Program-made: the position numbers and the translations under genes | In this document: one piece after another, positions 42,766 through 51,845 of the stretch | How positions within the stretch are numbered: the stretch's first letter is position 1 | Layout of the letters: the number at the start of each line of letters is the position of its first letter | Notes under the pieces: model-generated | The model's database searches: none | What the model saw: only the letters and a program-made list of their open reading frames with translations | Told to the model about the DNA's origin: nothing | DNA from: JBDXHU01 sp039989475 | GTDB taxonomy: Bacteria > Pseudomonadota > Gammaproteobacteria > Pseudomonadales > Halieaceae | Length of the DNA stretch: 64,000 nucleotides | Direction of reading: 5' to 3' | NCBI GenBank assembly: GCA_039989475.1 | Contig: JBDXHU010000005.1 | Location: 62,001 to 126,000, forward strand

Positions 42766-43782
42766 TCAGGCGTCCAGGCCAGACCAGTGACTGGCGACAT
42801 CCAGCATGCGGTTGGCGTAACCCCACTCATTGTCGAACCAGGTCAGGACCTTGACCAGCTTGCCACCACTGACACGGGTCTGGCCGGCATCGATAATGCT
42901 GGAATGTGGGTCGTGATTAAAGTCGCAGGAGGCCAGCGGCTCTTCCGTATAACCCAGCACGCCACAGAATCGATCGCGGGCGGCCTCGGCCAGGGCCGCG
43001 TTAACCGCCGCCTCGTCGACCGCGCTTGCAAGCTGTACAGTCAGGTCCATGGCGGACACATTGAGGGTGGGCACACGCAGCGCCTGGGCTGAAAAGCGGC
43101 CCTGCATAGCCGGCAGGATGCGCTCAATGCCTCGCGCCAGCTCGGTATCTACCGGGATGATTGACTGACCCGCGGCGCGGGTCTTGCGCAGGTCGGTATG
43201 GTGATAGGCATCCAGTACCGGCTGGTCATTCATTGCCGAGTGGATGGTGGTAATGCTGCCATTCTCAATACCAAAGCTGTCTTGCAGCGCCTGGATGACA
43301 GGCACGATACCGTTGGTGGTGCAGGAGGCATTGGAGACGATGCTGTGGCTGGCAGCCAATACCTCGTGATTGACACCGTAGACAATGGTGGCGTCCACAT
43401 CGGACCGGGCCGGCTGAGAAAACAGCACCCGGCGCGCGCCCTGGACCAGATGTTGTTCGGCCAGGCTGCGCTCGGTGAAAGCACCAGTGCATTCCAGCAC
43501 AATGTCCACTTCCAGCTCCGCCCAGGGCAACTGGTCGATGCGCGGCTCCCGCAATAAGCTGATCGGCTGACCTGCAATTTGCAGCTGGTCACCCTGTACG
43601 GCAACGTCGCCACGGAAGCGCCCGTGGGTTGAATCGTAGCGGGTCAGGTGGACTACCGTTGTGGTATCGGCAATCTCATTAATAGCGACCACCCGCATAT
43701 GCTCGCTGTGGCTACCCTCATACAGGGCGCGCAGCACGCTGCGACCGATACGGCCATAGCCGTTGATCGCCAGGTTTAGCAT
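42766..43782 (-). CDS. epd: Erythrose-4-phosphate dehydrogenase (GapB type)
   Basis: A 338-residue GAPDH-superfamily enzyme. The N-terminal NGYGRIGRSVLRALYE binds NAD. The active-site region is SNASCTTNGIVPV, and the following IHSAMNDQPVLDAYH and RAAGQSIIPVDTELARGI are characteristic of Epd, where true GAPDH has a different segment (TTATQKTVDGPS). Epd oxidises erythrose-4-phosphate toward pyridoxal phosphate synthesis. The tkt-epd-pgk-fba order matches Pseudomonas and part of E. coli (epd-pgk-fbaA). A residual GAPDH activity cannot be excluded. Confidence 0.9.
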   Translation of the reverse strand: MLNLAINGYGRIGRSVLRALYEGSHSEHMRVVAINEIADTTTVVHLTRYDSTHGRFRGDVAVQGDQLQIAGQPISLLREPRIDQLPWAELEVDIVLECTGAFTERSLAEQHLVQGARRVLFSQPARSDVDATIVYGVNHEVLAASHSIVSNASCTTNGIVPVIQALQDSFGIENGSITTIHSAMNDQPVLDAYHHTDLRKTRAAGQSIIPVDTELARGIERILPAMQGRFSAQALRVPTLNVSAMDLTVQLASAVDEAAVNAALAEAARDRFCGVLGYTEEPLASCDFNHDPHSSIIDAGQTRVSGGKLVKVLTWFDNEWGYANRMLDVASHWSGLDA

Positions 43783-43800
43783 TGCCGGCGGGGCCGTCTG

Positions 43801-45795
43801 TTACAGGATATCTTCAAGGGTATCTGCAACGTTCTCGACCGAGAAGCCAAAGTGCTGCATAAGCTCAGGGGCCGGTGCTGACTCACCGAAACTCGTCATA
43901 CCCACCACGCGACCATCGAGTCCGACGAACTTGTACCAGTAATCGGCATGGCCAGCCTCCACAGCCACCCGGGCCAGCACATCGGAAGGCAGTACCTGTT
44001 CGCGATAGCCCGCGTCCTGGGCTGCGAAAACCTCCGCGCTGGGCATAGAGACCACGCGGATGTGCCTGCCTTTCGCCGCCAGCGCGGTGGCGGCCTCCAT
44101 GGCCAGCTGGACCTCTGAGCCGGTGGCAATGAGGATGCCCTCAACGGCGGCCTGGGGTTCGTGCAGGATGTAAGCGCCGCGACCGATCGCTGCCACTTGT
44201 GCCGCGTCCCGGGTCTGGTGCTGCAGGGACTGGCGGGAAAAGATCAAGGCGGACGGACCGTCATTTTTCTCAATCGCCGCCTTCCAGGCCACCGCAGACT
44301 CAACCGTGTCGCAGGGCCGCCAGGTAGTCAGGTTGGGAGTGCTGCGCAGGCTCACCAACTGCTCCACTGGCTGGTGAGTGGGACCGTCTTCACCGAGGCC
44401 AATTGAGTCGTGGGTATACACGAAAATTGCCGGCTGTTTCATCAGTGCTGCCATGCGCACGGCATTGCGCGCGTATTCCATGAACATCAGGAAGGTGGCA
44501 CCGTAGTTGACGAAACCGCCATGCAGGGCGATGCCATTCATAATCGCAGACATGCCAAACTCGCGCACGCCATAGTAGATGTAGTTGCCTGAGGCATCGT
44601 CACGGCTAACCGCCTTGCTACCACTCCATATGGTCAAATTGGAACCGGCCAGGTCGGCTGAACCGCCCAGCAGTTCCGGCAATTTCGGACCAAAGGCATT
44701 CAGGCAGTTTTGCGAAGCCTTGCGGCTGGCGATTGTCTCCCCAGCCTCCTGGCACTGCTGAATATAGTCCTCGGCGTCAGCAGCAAAATCCTCCGGCAGC
44801 TCACCGGCCAGGCGCCGCTGCAGTTCTGCCGCCAGTTCAGGGTGAGCCGCAGCATAGGCTTCCATGGCCGTGTTCCAGGCCTGCTCCGCGGTGGCGCCAC
44901 GCTCCTTGTTATCCCAGCCCCCATAGATGTCAGCGGGAATATCGAAGGGCTCATGGTTCCAGCCGATGTTTTCCCGGGTCGCAGCGACTTCTTCTGCACC
45001 CAGTGCCGCCCCGTGCACAGATTCGCTGCCCTGCTTGTTGGGCGCGCCCTTGCCTATCACCGTGCGACAGCAAATCAGGGTCGGTCGATCCGTGTCAGCC
45101 CTCGCCTGGTCAATAGCCCCGGCAATCGACTCGGAATCATGCCCGTCGACCGCGGGGATGACCTGCCAGCCGTAGGCGGCAAAGCGGGCCGGGGTGTCAT
45201 CGGTAAACCAACCCTCGACATCGCCATCAATGGAAATACCATTGTCATCATAGAAAGCCACCAGCTTACCCAGACCCAGAGTTCCCGCCAGCGAACACAC
45301 CTCGTGGGAAATACCCTCCATAAGGCAACCATCGCCGAGGAATACATAGGTATGGTGGTCAATAACCGCGTGCCTGTCACGATTGTACTGGGCCGCCAAA
45401 ATGCGCTCCGCCAGGGCCATACCTACCGCGTTGCTGACACCCTGTCCCAGGGGACCGGTGGTGGTTTCCACGCCGGGGGCATAACCGTGCTCCGGGTGAC
45501 CTGGCGTCATGCTGTGCAATTGGCGGAAGTTGCGTAGCTCCTCCAATGGCAATTGGTAGCCAGTCAGGTGCAGGAGTGAATAAATCAACATGGAGCCGTG
45601 CCCGTTCGACAGCACAAAGCGATCGCGATTGGGCCATCCCGGATTGGCCGGGTTGTGCTGCAGGTAGTCGTTCCAGAGCACTTCAGCGATATCCGCCATT
45701 CCCATCGGCGCACCGGGGTGGCCACTGTTGGCCTGCTGAACCGCGTCCATACTGAGGGCGCGAATCGCGTTGGCAAGTTCTAGTCGGGAAGGCAT
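43801..45795 (-). CDS. tktA: Transketolase
   Basis: Thiamine-diphosphate enzyme of the pentose phosphate pathway; 664 residues, the usual bacterial length. Diagnostic parts are SGHPGAPMGMADIAEVLW, the ThDP motif beginning FLGDGCLMEGISHEVCSLAG, and the second-domain YTHDSIGLGEDGPTHQPVEQ. It is the first gene of the minus-strand tkt-epd-pgk-fba group. Its erythrose-4-phosphate product is the Epd substrate. Confidence 0.97.
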   Translation of the reverse strand: MPSRLELANAIRALSMDAVQQANSGHPGAPMGMADIAEVLWNDYLQHNPANPGWPNRDRFVLSNGHGSMLIYSLLHLTGYQLPLEELRNFRQLHSMTPGHPEHGYAPGVETTTGPLGQGVSNAVGMALAERILAAQYNRDRHAVIDHHTYVFLGDGCLMEGISHEVCSLAGTLGLGKLVAFYDDNGISIDGDVEGWFTDDTPARFAAYGWQVIPAVDGHDSESIAGAIDQARADTDRPTLICCRTVIGKGAPNKQGSESVHGAALGAEEVAATRENIGWNHEPFDIPADIYGGWDNKERGATAEQAWNTAMEAYAAAHPELAAELQRRLAGELPEDFAADAEDYIQQCQEAGETIASRKASQNCLNAFGPKLPELLGGSADLAGSNLTIWSGSKAVSRDDASGNYIYYGVREFGMSAIMNGIALHGGFVNYGATFLMFMEYARNAVRMAALMKQPAIFVYTHDSIGLGEDGPTHQPVEQLVSLRSTPNLTTWRPCDTVESAVAWKAAIEKNDGPSALIFSRQSLQHQTRDAAQVAAIGRGAYILHEPQAAVEGILIATGSEVQLAMEAATALAAKGRHIRVVSMPSAEVFAAQDAGYREQVLPSDVLARVAVEAGHADYWYKFVGLDGRVVGMTSFGESAPAPELMQHFGFSVENVADTLEDIL

Positions 45796-45895
45796 GCAGG
45801 GCTCCTGGTCTGGGCACTAAAAATGGGCCGCTATTCTCTCGTAACCCGGGGCAATGGGCAATCAGGGCAGTGCATTAATAGGCTGGCAATAAGGC

Positions 45896-45922
45896 AAAAA
45901 AAACCCCGGCGCCTGGCCGGGG
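45896..45922 (-). terminator. Rho-independent terminator after the Cys-repeat lipoprotein gene
   Basis: Read on the minus strand, CCCCGG and CCGGGG (45917-45922 and 45904-45909) form a stem with a 7-base loop followed by eight T. It closes the gene at 45934-47235 and separates it from transketolase. Confidence 0.8.
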
Positions 45923-45933
45923 TCACTCGCTAA

Positions 45934-47235
45934 TTATTCGCCTGGCGGTGGCGGTGGTGCCTCACCAACCGGTGGCAGACATTCCGGGTGCTCCGCATTC
46001 AACAGGCAGAACTCGCTTTCTTCCTCTTCTTCCAGGCACTCCGCGTGTTCCGGGTTCAGGTCACAGAATTCGCCGTCCTCTTTGTCTTCCTCAGGGTGAC
46101 AGAACTCAGACTCCTGATTTATCAGGCAAATCTCGTCTACCGGCGGCTTGCGGCAGATTTCCTTGTCGGGCGCCATGGCGCAGAACTCATCGAAGAACGC
46201 CTTGCCACACAGCGGATTAAGCGGCCGCTCTATGCACTCTTCGAATTCCGGGAAGCCGCCACAAAATGGATCCTTGGGAAACTCGGCACAATGGGCCGGG
46301 TCACCTGGTCGCTTACAGACGGATTCATCCGGTGCCTGCAGACACAGCTCGTCAAGCCGCAGGCCCCGACACAGTGCTTCCTCCGGGTTTTCCAGACAGT
46401 AAGCCGTACCTGCCAACTCCTCACAATGCGCTTGATCCGGGAACAGCAGGCAGTGGTCTGCCGGGATGCGTCCACAGTCGTCATCGTCAGGGTTGAAGCG
46501 ACATAGATCATCCGCTTGGGGAGGCGCACACTCGGCGGAGTCCGGCGTTTCCAGGCAGGCCGGATCAAACAGCTCCAAGGGCAGGTCGCTGTCTTCCAAC
46601 AAGATGGGGATCACTTCACTGATGGGCTTGTCATCGCCGGCTAGCAATTTTTCCCGTAGCTTTTCAATAATGCCCGGGTCGCGCACTTGCCGTTCACGGC
46701 TCTTTCTGTCGAAATGGTCCAGCCGCAAAATGTCACTATAATCCAGGCGCTCGTCTTCACTCAGGTCATCACTGATTACATCTGCGGCAATTTCATCGAC
46801 TGCGGCACGCACATAGGCAGCATCCAGGTTCATGATCTGGTAGTAGATAGCGGTTGAGACCTCGGTGACGACGGCGTAGCCGGCAACAGCACCGCTGGCG
46901 GTCCGCAGGAAGTCCCCGGGGAACAACACCAGGTAGTAACACAATGCAGCATCGTTACAGACTTCCAATAAGTAAGGGGTATCGGGTCGGATATCCAGAC
47001 CTTCCCTGCGCTGCATAATGTCGCCGAGCAGGATTGCGCCGTCGAAAAAACCGGCAAAGGACTGGTCCTGGTAGGTCTGGGTGGAATAGAAAGGAACAAC
47101 GCGGTTATCCCAGGTATAGATGTTTACCTGGGCACCAGCTCCCAGCGGAGAGTTGACGCAGGCGCTCAACAGCCCCAGCGCCAGCACCATAAAGCCAGCC
47201 CGAATAGTTGCTTTCAAGGTCGTTTCTCCCGTCAA
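45934..47235 (-). CDS. Lipoprotein with eleven Cys-x8-Cys repeats
   Basis: A 433-residue protein with signal peptide and lipobox LLSAC (lipidated Cys26). Residues 30-215 form an unrecognised globular region with Cys93 and Cys99. From 227 to 419 there are eleven units, each with exactly eight residues between two cysteines (pairs 227/236, 245/254, 262/271, 280/289, 298/307, 316/325, 334/343, 352/361, 370/379, 391/400, 410/419), mostly on an 18-residue period with consensus C-L-x-x-P-[DE]-x-x-x-C. The tail is acidic then proline-rich (EAPPPPPGE). Each pair probably forms a disulfide, giving an extended stalk or metal-binding array. No known family recognised. Confidence 0.85.
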   Translation of the reverse strand: MTGETTLKATIRAGFMVLALGLLSACVNSPLGAGAQVNIYTWDNRVVPFYSTQTYQDQSFAGFFDGAILLGDIMQRREGLDIRPDTPYLLEVCNDAALCYYLVLFPGDFLRTASGAVAGYAVVTEVSTAIYYQIMNLDAAYVRAAVDEIAADVISDDLSEDERLDYSDILRLDHFDRKSRERQVRDPGIIEKLREKLLAGDDKPISEVIPILLEDSDLPLELFDPACLETPDSAECAPPQADDLCRFNPDDDDCGRIPADHCLLFPDQAHCEELAGTAYCLENPEEALCRGLRLDELCLQAPDESVCKRPGDPAHCAEFPKDPFCGGFPEFEECIERPLNPLCGKAFFDEFCAMAPDKEICRKPPVDEICLINQESEFCHPEEDKEDGEFCDLNPEHAECLEEEEESEFCLLNAEHPECLPPVGEAPPPPPGE

Positions 47236-47352
47236 AACTCAGTACCTCAGGCTAAATCAAGGCCGCGAACAAGGTCCAGCCTGTTGGCTGTTCTACCCCT
47301 GATAACGTGACCGCGCTCACAGTACATCAGCGGCCAGGCATCCCTGTTAAAA

Positions 47353-47376
47353 CTATATCGAAATATTTTGATATAG
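47353..47376. promoter_or_regulatory. 24-bp palindromic operator (SahR-like) before the SAM-cycle operon
   Basis: The half sites CTATATCGAAAT and ATTTTGATATAG form an almost perfect palindrome (one mismatched pair) 27 bases before the regulator's ATG. ArsR-family regulators bind AT-rich dyads of this kind, and SahR regulators of the methionine cycle are reported to bind similar sites in Proteobacteria. A possible promoter (TTGATA at 47368, TAGACT at 47390, 16-base spacer) overlaps it, fitting autorepression. The rest of the 168-base gap (47236-47403) holds no gene. Confidence 0.65.
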
Positions 47377-47403
47377 CTTCGCTGTCTGCTAGACTTGCCC
47401 GCC

Positions 47404-48414
47404 ATGCTTGCAGACCAACAGGGCCGCATAGAGTCTGGCGAGACTTGCGGCGCCCACATCGCTATCGAAGACCTGGCAGGATTGTGCAAGGCCAGCGGGG
47501 ATCAGCTGCGCCTGCAGGTTTTGCAGGTGCTGCGCCAGGACTCCCTGGCGGTGCAGGAGTTGTGCGCCATTTTCGATATCCGCCAACCGGCGATGAGCCA
47601 CCACTTGAAAGTGATGGCGCAGTCAGGCCTGATCACCAGCCGGCGCGAGGGCAATTCCATGTTTTACCGCCGCTCCGTGGCCGCCGGCGCCAACGGCCTG
47701 GGTGCCCTGCAACTCAGCCTGTTTGCCGCCATTGACCACCTGGAGCTGCCGCAGCAGCTGCAGCGGCGACTGCAGGAGCTGCGCGATGACAGGGAGCGAT
47801 CCTCACAGGCCTTCTTCCAGCAAAATGCTGACAAATTCCGGGCCCAGCAGGACTTGATTGCCAGCTATGAACAGTATGCGGACACGGTGGCGGAAGTGTT
47901 GGCCGACTCGCCCCTGGCGCAGCGACAGCTGGCACTGGAGGTGGGTCCCGGCGACGGCGCCTTCCTGGCGCAGCTGGCACCCTTATTCGAGCGCGTGGTG
48001 GCACTGGATAATGCTGCCGAGATGCTGGCCCGCTCCGAACAACGCGCCACTACCGAAGGGCTGGGCAATATTGAATTTATTCACGGCGACACCCGCCACC
48101 AAAAGCTGCGGCAGCTCCAGGCCGACTGCATCGTGGTCAACATGGTGCTGCACCACACACCCTCTCCGGCAGACATATTCCGGGATCTGGCCCAATGCCT
48201 GGCACCGGCGGGTGTGCTGTTAGTCACCGATTTATGTAGTCACGACCAGGACTGGGCCCGCGAGTCCTGTGGTGACCTGTGGCTGGGCTTTGAGCCCGGC
48301 GACCTGCTGAGCTGGGCGCAAGCCGCGGGGCTCAGTGAGATAGCCAGTGTTTACCTGGCCCAGCGCAACGGATTTCAAGTACAGGTGCGCCTCTTCGGCC
48401 ACCACCAGGATTAA
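47404..48414 (+). CDS. sahR: ArsR-type regulator fused to a SAM methyltransferase domain (SahR-like)
   Basis: A 336-residue protein from ATG 47404 (frame opens at TTG 47395). The N-terminal winged helix (about residues 20-105) carries IFDIRQPAMSHHLKVMAQSG and SRREGNSMFYRR and lacks an obvious metal-binding Cys cluster. The C-terminal domain (about 165-335) is a class I methyltransferase fold with LALEVGPGDGAFLAQL and VVALDNAAEML. It heads the metK-ahcY-metF operon, so it probably senses S-adenosylhomocysteine or SAM through the methyltransferase fold and represses from the palindrome at 47353. P. aeruginosa has a regulator at the same place before metK. Confidence 0.85.
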   Translation: MLADQQGRIESGETCGAHIAIEDLAGLCKASGDQLRLQVLQVLRQDSLAVQELCAIFDIRQPAMSHHLKVMAQSGLITSRREGNSMFYRRSVAAGANGLGALQLSLFAAIDHLELPQQLQRRLQELRDDRERSSQAFFQQNADKFRAQQDLIASYEQYADTVAEVLADSPLAQRQLALEVGPGDGAFLAQLAPLFERVVALDNAAEMLARSEQRATTEGLGNIEFIHGDTRHQKLRQLQADCIVVNMVLHHTPSPADIFRDLAQCLAPAGVLLVTDLCSHDQDWARESCGDLWLGFEPGDLLSWAQAAGLSEIASVYLAQRNGFQVQVRLFGHHQD

Positions 48415-48432
48415 AAACCAAGGAAACACACT

Positions 48433-49587
48433 ATGAGTGAATATTCAGTCTTTACCTCCGAATCAGTTTCGGAGGGACATCCCGACAAGATGGCGGACCA
48501 GATCTCTGATGCCATCCTCGACGCCATACTGGTCGATGACCCGCAGGGCCGGGTCGCGGTCGAAACCATGGTCAAGACCGGTATGGCCGTCATCGCCGGT
48601 GAAGTGACCACAACGACCTATGTCGAGCTGGAAGAGGTGGTGCGCCAGGTCATTCTGGATATTGGCTACAACAGCTCCGACGTCGGTTTTGACGGCAACT
48701 CCTGCGCCGTGCTGAATGCTATTGGCAAGCAGTCGCCTGACATCGCCATGGGCGTGGACGAGGGCGACGCCAAGGAACAGGGAGCCGGTGACCAGGGCTT
48801 GATGTTTGGCTATGCCACCAACGAAACCGAGGTGCTGATGCCGGCACCGATTTACTACTCGCACCGGCTGGTTGAACGCCAGGCCCACTTGCGTAAAGAC
48901 GGCGTCTTGCCGTGGCTGCGCCCCGACGCCAAGAGCCAGGTAACCCTGCGCTACGAACAGGGCAAGCCGGTCGCTATTGACGCGGTAGTACTGTCTACCC
49001 AGCACGACCCCGATATCAGCCAGGCCGACATCCATGAGGCGATCATGGAAAATGTCATCAAGCATGTACTGCCAGGCGAATGGCTGCACGCGGACACCCG
49101 CTACCACATCAATCCCACCGGCCAGTTTATTATTGGCGGCCCGGTCGGCGACTGTGGCCTGACCGGCCGCAAGATCATTGTCGACACTTATGGCGGCATG
49201 GCTCGCCACGGCGGTGGTGCTTTCTCCGGCAAGGACCCCTCCAAGGTTGATCGCAGCGCCGCCTACGCGGGTCGCTACGTGGCCAAGAACATTGTCGCCG
49301 CAGGCCTCGCTGATCGCTGCGAGATCCAGGTGTCCTACGCCATCGGCGTGGCCGAGCCCACCTCAATTGCCATCGACACCTTCGGCACCGGCCAGATCGC
49401 CGAAAGCCACATCGTTGAACTGATCCGCGAACACTTCGACCTGCGGCCCAAGGGGCTGGTAGAAATGCTGGACCTGAAGCGCCCGATTTATCGCAAAACC
49501 GCCGCCTACGGCCACTTTGGTCGTGAGGATGCCGAATTTACCTGGGAAAAAACTGACAAGGCCGATGTACTTCGCGCCGCACTGTGA
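48433..49587 (+). CDS. metK: S-adenosylmethionine synthetase
   Basis: Makes SAM from methionine and ATP. It is 384 residues, identical in length to the E. coli enzyme, starting SEYSVFTSESVSEGHPDKMA. Further motifs are GDQGLMFGYATNE and GGGAFSGKDPSKVDRSAAY. It begins 18 bases after the regulator gene, too short for a riboswitch, and its stop is 11 bases before the ahcY start. Confidence 0.98.
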   Translation: MSEYSVFTSESVSEGHPDKMADQISDAILDAILVDDPQGRVAVETMVKTGMAVIAGEVTTTTYVELEEVVRQVILDIGYNSSDVGFDGNSCAVLNAIGKQSPDIAMGVDEGDAKEQGAGDQGLMFGYATNETEVLMPAPIYYSHRLVERQAHLRKDGVLPWLRPDAKSQVTLRYEQGKPVAIDAVVLSTQHDPDISQADIHEAIMENVIKHVLPGEWLHADTRYHINPTGQFIIGGPVGDCGLTGRKIIVDTYGGMARHGGGAFSGKDPSKVDRSAAYAGRYVAKNIVAAGLADRCEIQVSYAIGVAEPTSIAIDTFGTGQIAESHIVELIREHFDLRPKGLVEMLDLKRPIYRKTAAYGHFGREDAEFTWEKTDKADVLRAAL

Positions 49588-49598
49588 GAGGACAGAAC

Positions 49599-50981
49599 AT
49601 GAGTACTGCAGAAAAGATTGAGACCGTTGAGGACTATAAAGTCGCCGATATCAGCCTGGCCGACTATGGCCGTCGCGAGATTGCCATTGCCGAAGGTGAA
49701 ATGCCGGCCCTGATGGCCATGCGCGCCAAATACCGTGATTCACAGCCGCTGAAGGACGCCAATATCATTGGCTGTATCCACATGACCATCCAGACCGCCG
49801 TATTGATTGAGACCCTGCGCGAGCTGGGTGCCGATGTGCGCTGGTCTTCCTGCAACATATTCTCTACCCAGGACCATGCTGCCGCTGCCATAGCCGCGGC
49901 GGGTGTGCCCGTCTATGCCTGGAAAGGCGAGACCGAAGAAGAGTACGAGTGGTGCCTGGAGCAGACCATCCTCAAGGACGGCCAGCCCTGGGACTGCAAC
50001 ATGGTGCTGGATGATGGCGGCGACCTGACCGGCATGCTGCATGAGAAATTCCCCGCCATGCTGGACAAGATCCACGGTATCACCGAGGAAACTACCACCG
50101 GCGTACACCGCCTGCAGGAAATGCTGGAAGAGGGCAGCCTCAAGGTACCCGCCATCAACGTCAACGACTCGGTTACCAAGTCCAAGAATGACAACAAGTA
50201 TGGCTGTCGCCACAGCCTCAATGACGCCATCAAGCGCGGCACCGACCACCTGATGGCGGGCAAGAAGGCGCTGGTCATCGGTTATGGTGACGTCGGCAAA
50301 GGTTCTGCCCAGTCCCTGAGCCAGGAAGGCATGATCGTGCGCATCTCCGAGATCGACCCGATCTGTGCCATGCAGGCCTGCATGGACGGCTTCGAGGTAG
50401 TCTCACCTTACAACAACGGCGTGGTTGCAGATGGTGCCAATGCAGAACTGCTGGGCAATACTGACCTGGTCGTTACCACCACCGGCAACTACAACGTCTG
50501 TGACAGCCAGGTGCTGAAAGCACTCAAGAATGGCGCCGTAGTGTGCAATATCGGCCACTTCGACAACGAGATTGATACCGCGTTTATGCGTGAGAACTGG
50601 GAGTGGGAAGAAGTGAAGCCGCAGGTACACACCGTGTATCGGGACCGCGCCAGCAATGACCACCTGATCCTCCTGTCTGAAGGGCGACTGGTCAACCTGG
50701 GCAATGCCACGGGTCACCCCTCGCGCATCATGGATGGCTCTTTCGCCAACCAGGTGCTGGCACAGATCTACATGTACGAGCGCAAGTTCGCCGACCTGGA
50801 AGACAATATGAAGCCTTCTGCCCTGTCTGTGGAAGTGCTGCCCAAGAAGCTGGATGAGGAAGTTGCGGCGCACATGGTAAACGGCTTTGGTGGTGTATTG
50901 ACGCGCCTGACCGACGAGCAGGCCAATTACATCAGTGTCAGCGTTGACGGCCCTTACAAGCCCGACAGCTACAAATACTAA
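49599..50981 (+). CDS. ahcY: S-adenosylhomocysteine hydrolase
   Basis: Splits S-adenosylhomocysteine to homocysteine and adenosine with bound NAD. Starting at ATG 49599, with GAGAGGA before it, it has 460 residues. The NAD motif is VIGYGDVGKGSAQSL and the C-terminus ends with PDSYKY, as expected (Lys-Tyr end). Alternative upstream start at 49584 is inside metK. No SAH riboswitch can fit in front of it; control is presumably by the operon regulator. Confidence 0.97.
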   Translation: MSTAEKIETVEDYKVADISLADYGRREIAIAEGEMPALMAMRAKYRDSQPLKDANIIGCIHMTIQTAVLIETLRELGADVRWSSCNIFSTQDHAAAAIAAAGVPVYAWKGETEEEYEWCLEQTILKDGQPWDCNMVLDDGGDLTGMLHEKFPAMLDKIHGITEETTTGVHRLQEMLEEGSLKVPAINVNDSVTKSKNDNKYGCRHSLNDAIKRGTDHLMAGKKALVIGYGDVGKGSAQSLSQEGMIVRISEIDPICAMQACMDGFEVVSPYNNGVVADGANAELLGNTDLVVTTTGNYNVCDSQVLKALKNGAVVCNIGHFDNEIDTAFMRENWEWEEVKPQVHTVYRDRASNDHLILLSEGRLVNLGNATGHPSRIMDGSFANQVLAQIYMYERKFADLEDNMKPSALSVEVLPKKLDEEVAAHMVNGFGGVLTRLTDEQANYISVSVDGPYKPDSYKY

Positions 50982-50990
50982 GAGGCACAA

Positions 50991-51845
50991 ATGTCCAAGC
51001 CGAATATCAGCTTCGAATACTTCCCGCCCAAGACCGAGGCGGGTGTCGAGAAGTTGCTGCAGGAAACAACACCGGCCCTGAACGAACTGGGGCCGGCGTT
51101 TTTCTCCTGCACATACGGGGCCGGTGGCTCAACCCGGGAAAATACCCGGGGCATCGTCACGGCAATTCACGAGGCCGGCATATCGGTAGCACCGCATTTG
51201 AGTTTTGGTGGTGACAATGAGGCCGTGGTGGCCGAGTTGATCGACCAGTACGTGGAGCTGGGTATCAATCACCTGGTCGCCCTGCGCGGAGATATGCCAT
51301 CGGGCATGGGCAGTGCCCGCCTGGTATATGCCAGTGAGCTGGTTGAATTCGTGCGCCAACGCACGGGAGACCACTTTCGTATCGCCGTGGCAGCCTACCC
51401 GGAGATTCACCCCGAGGCTGAGAACTACGAGACTGACGTAGGTTTTCTCAAGGCCAAGTTCGATGCCGGCGCAGACGTGGCTATCACCCAGTACTTCTAT
51501 AATGTGGAGTCCTATTTCTACTTCCTTGACCAATGCGCCGCTATTGGAATCGACAAGCCGATATTCGCCGGCGTTATGCCGATCACCAATTATGAGAACC
51601 TGGCCCGCTTTTCCAGGAACTGTGGTGCCGAGCTACCACGCTGGATCTGCCAACGGCTGGAAGGCTACGCGGGCGACAAGGAAAGCATTAGGAAGTTTGG
51701 TATCGAGGTGGTCACGCAGTTGTGCCAGACCCTGATAGACAATGGTTGCCCGGGCATTCATTTTTACACCATGAACCAGCTGGAGCCCACCCGCACTATC
51801 TATAACAACCTCGGAATAGAACCAGGACGTGCCTCAGCCGCCTGA
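50991..51845 (+). CDS. metF: 5,10-methylenetetrahydrofolate reductase
   Basis: FAD enzyme giving methyl-THF for homocysteine methylation. The 284-residue sequence starts with ISFEYFPPKTEAGVEKL and has FFSCTYGAGGSTRE and NHLVALRGDMP, which line the flavin and folate sites. It follows ahcY by 9 bases and overlaps rsmE by 17. The order metK-ahcY-metF closes the SAM cycle except for a methionine synthase, which is not in the window. Confidence 0.97.
   Translation: MSKPNISFEYFPPKTEAGVEKLLQETTPALNELGPAFFSCTYGAGGSTRENTRGIVTAIHEAGISVAPHLSFGGDNEAVVAELIDQYVELGINHLVALRGDMPSGMGSARLVYASELVEFVRQRTGDHFRIAVAAYPEIHPEAENYETDVGFLKAKFDAGADVAITQYFYNVESYFYFLDQCAAIGIDKPIFAGVMPITNYENLARFSRNCGAELPRWICQRLEGYAGDKESIRKFGIEVVTQLCQTLIDNGCPGIHFYTMNQLEPTRTIYNNLGIEPGRASAA

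Noticed and set aside
42766..43782. Annotation as ordinary glyceraldehyde-3-phosphate dehydrogenase
   Set aside because: The segment after the active-site cysteine (IHSAMNDQPVLDAYH) and the tkt-pgk-fba context fit erythrose-4-phosphate dehydrogenase better.
49560..49598. Possible SAH riboswitch in front of ahcY
   Set aside because: Only 11 bases separate metK from ahcY, so no riboswitch can fit; control is better explained by the palindrome at 47353.
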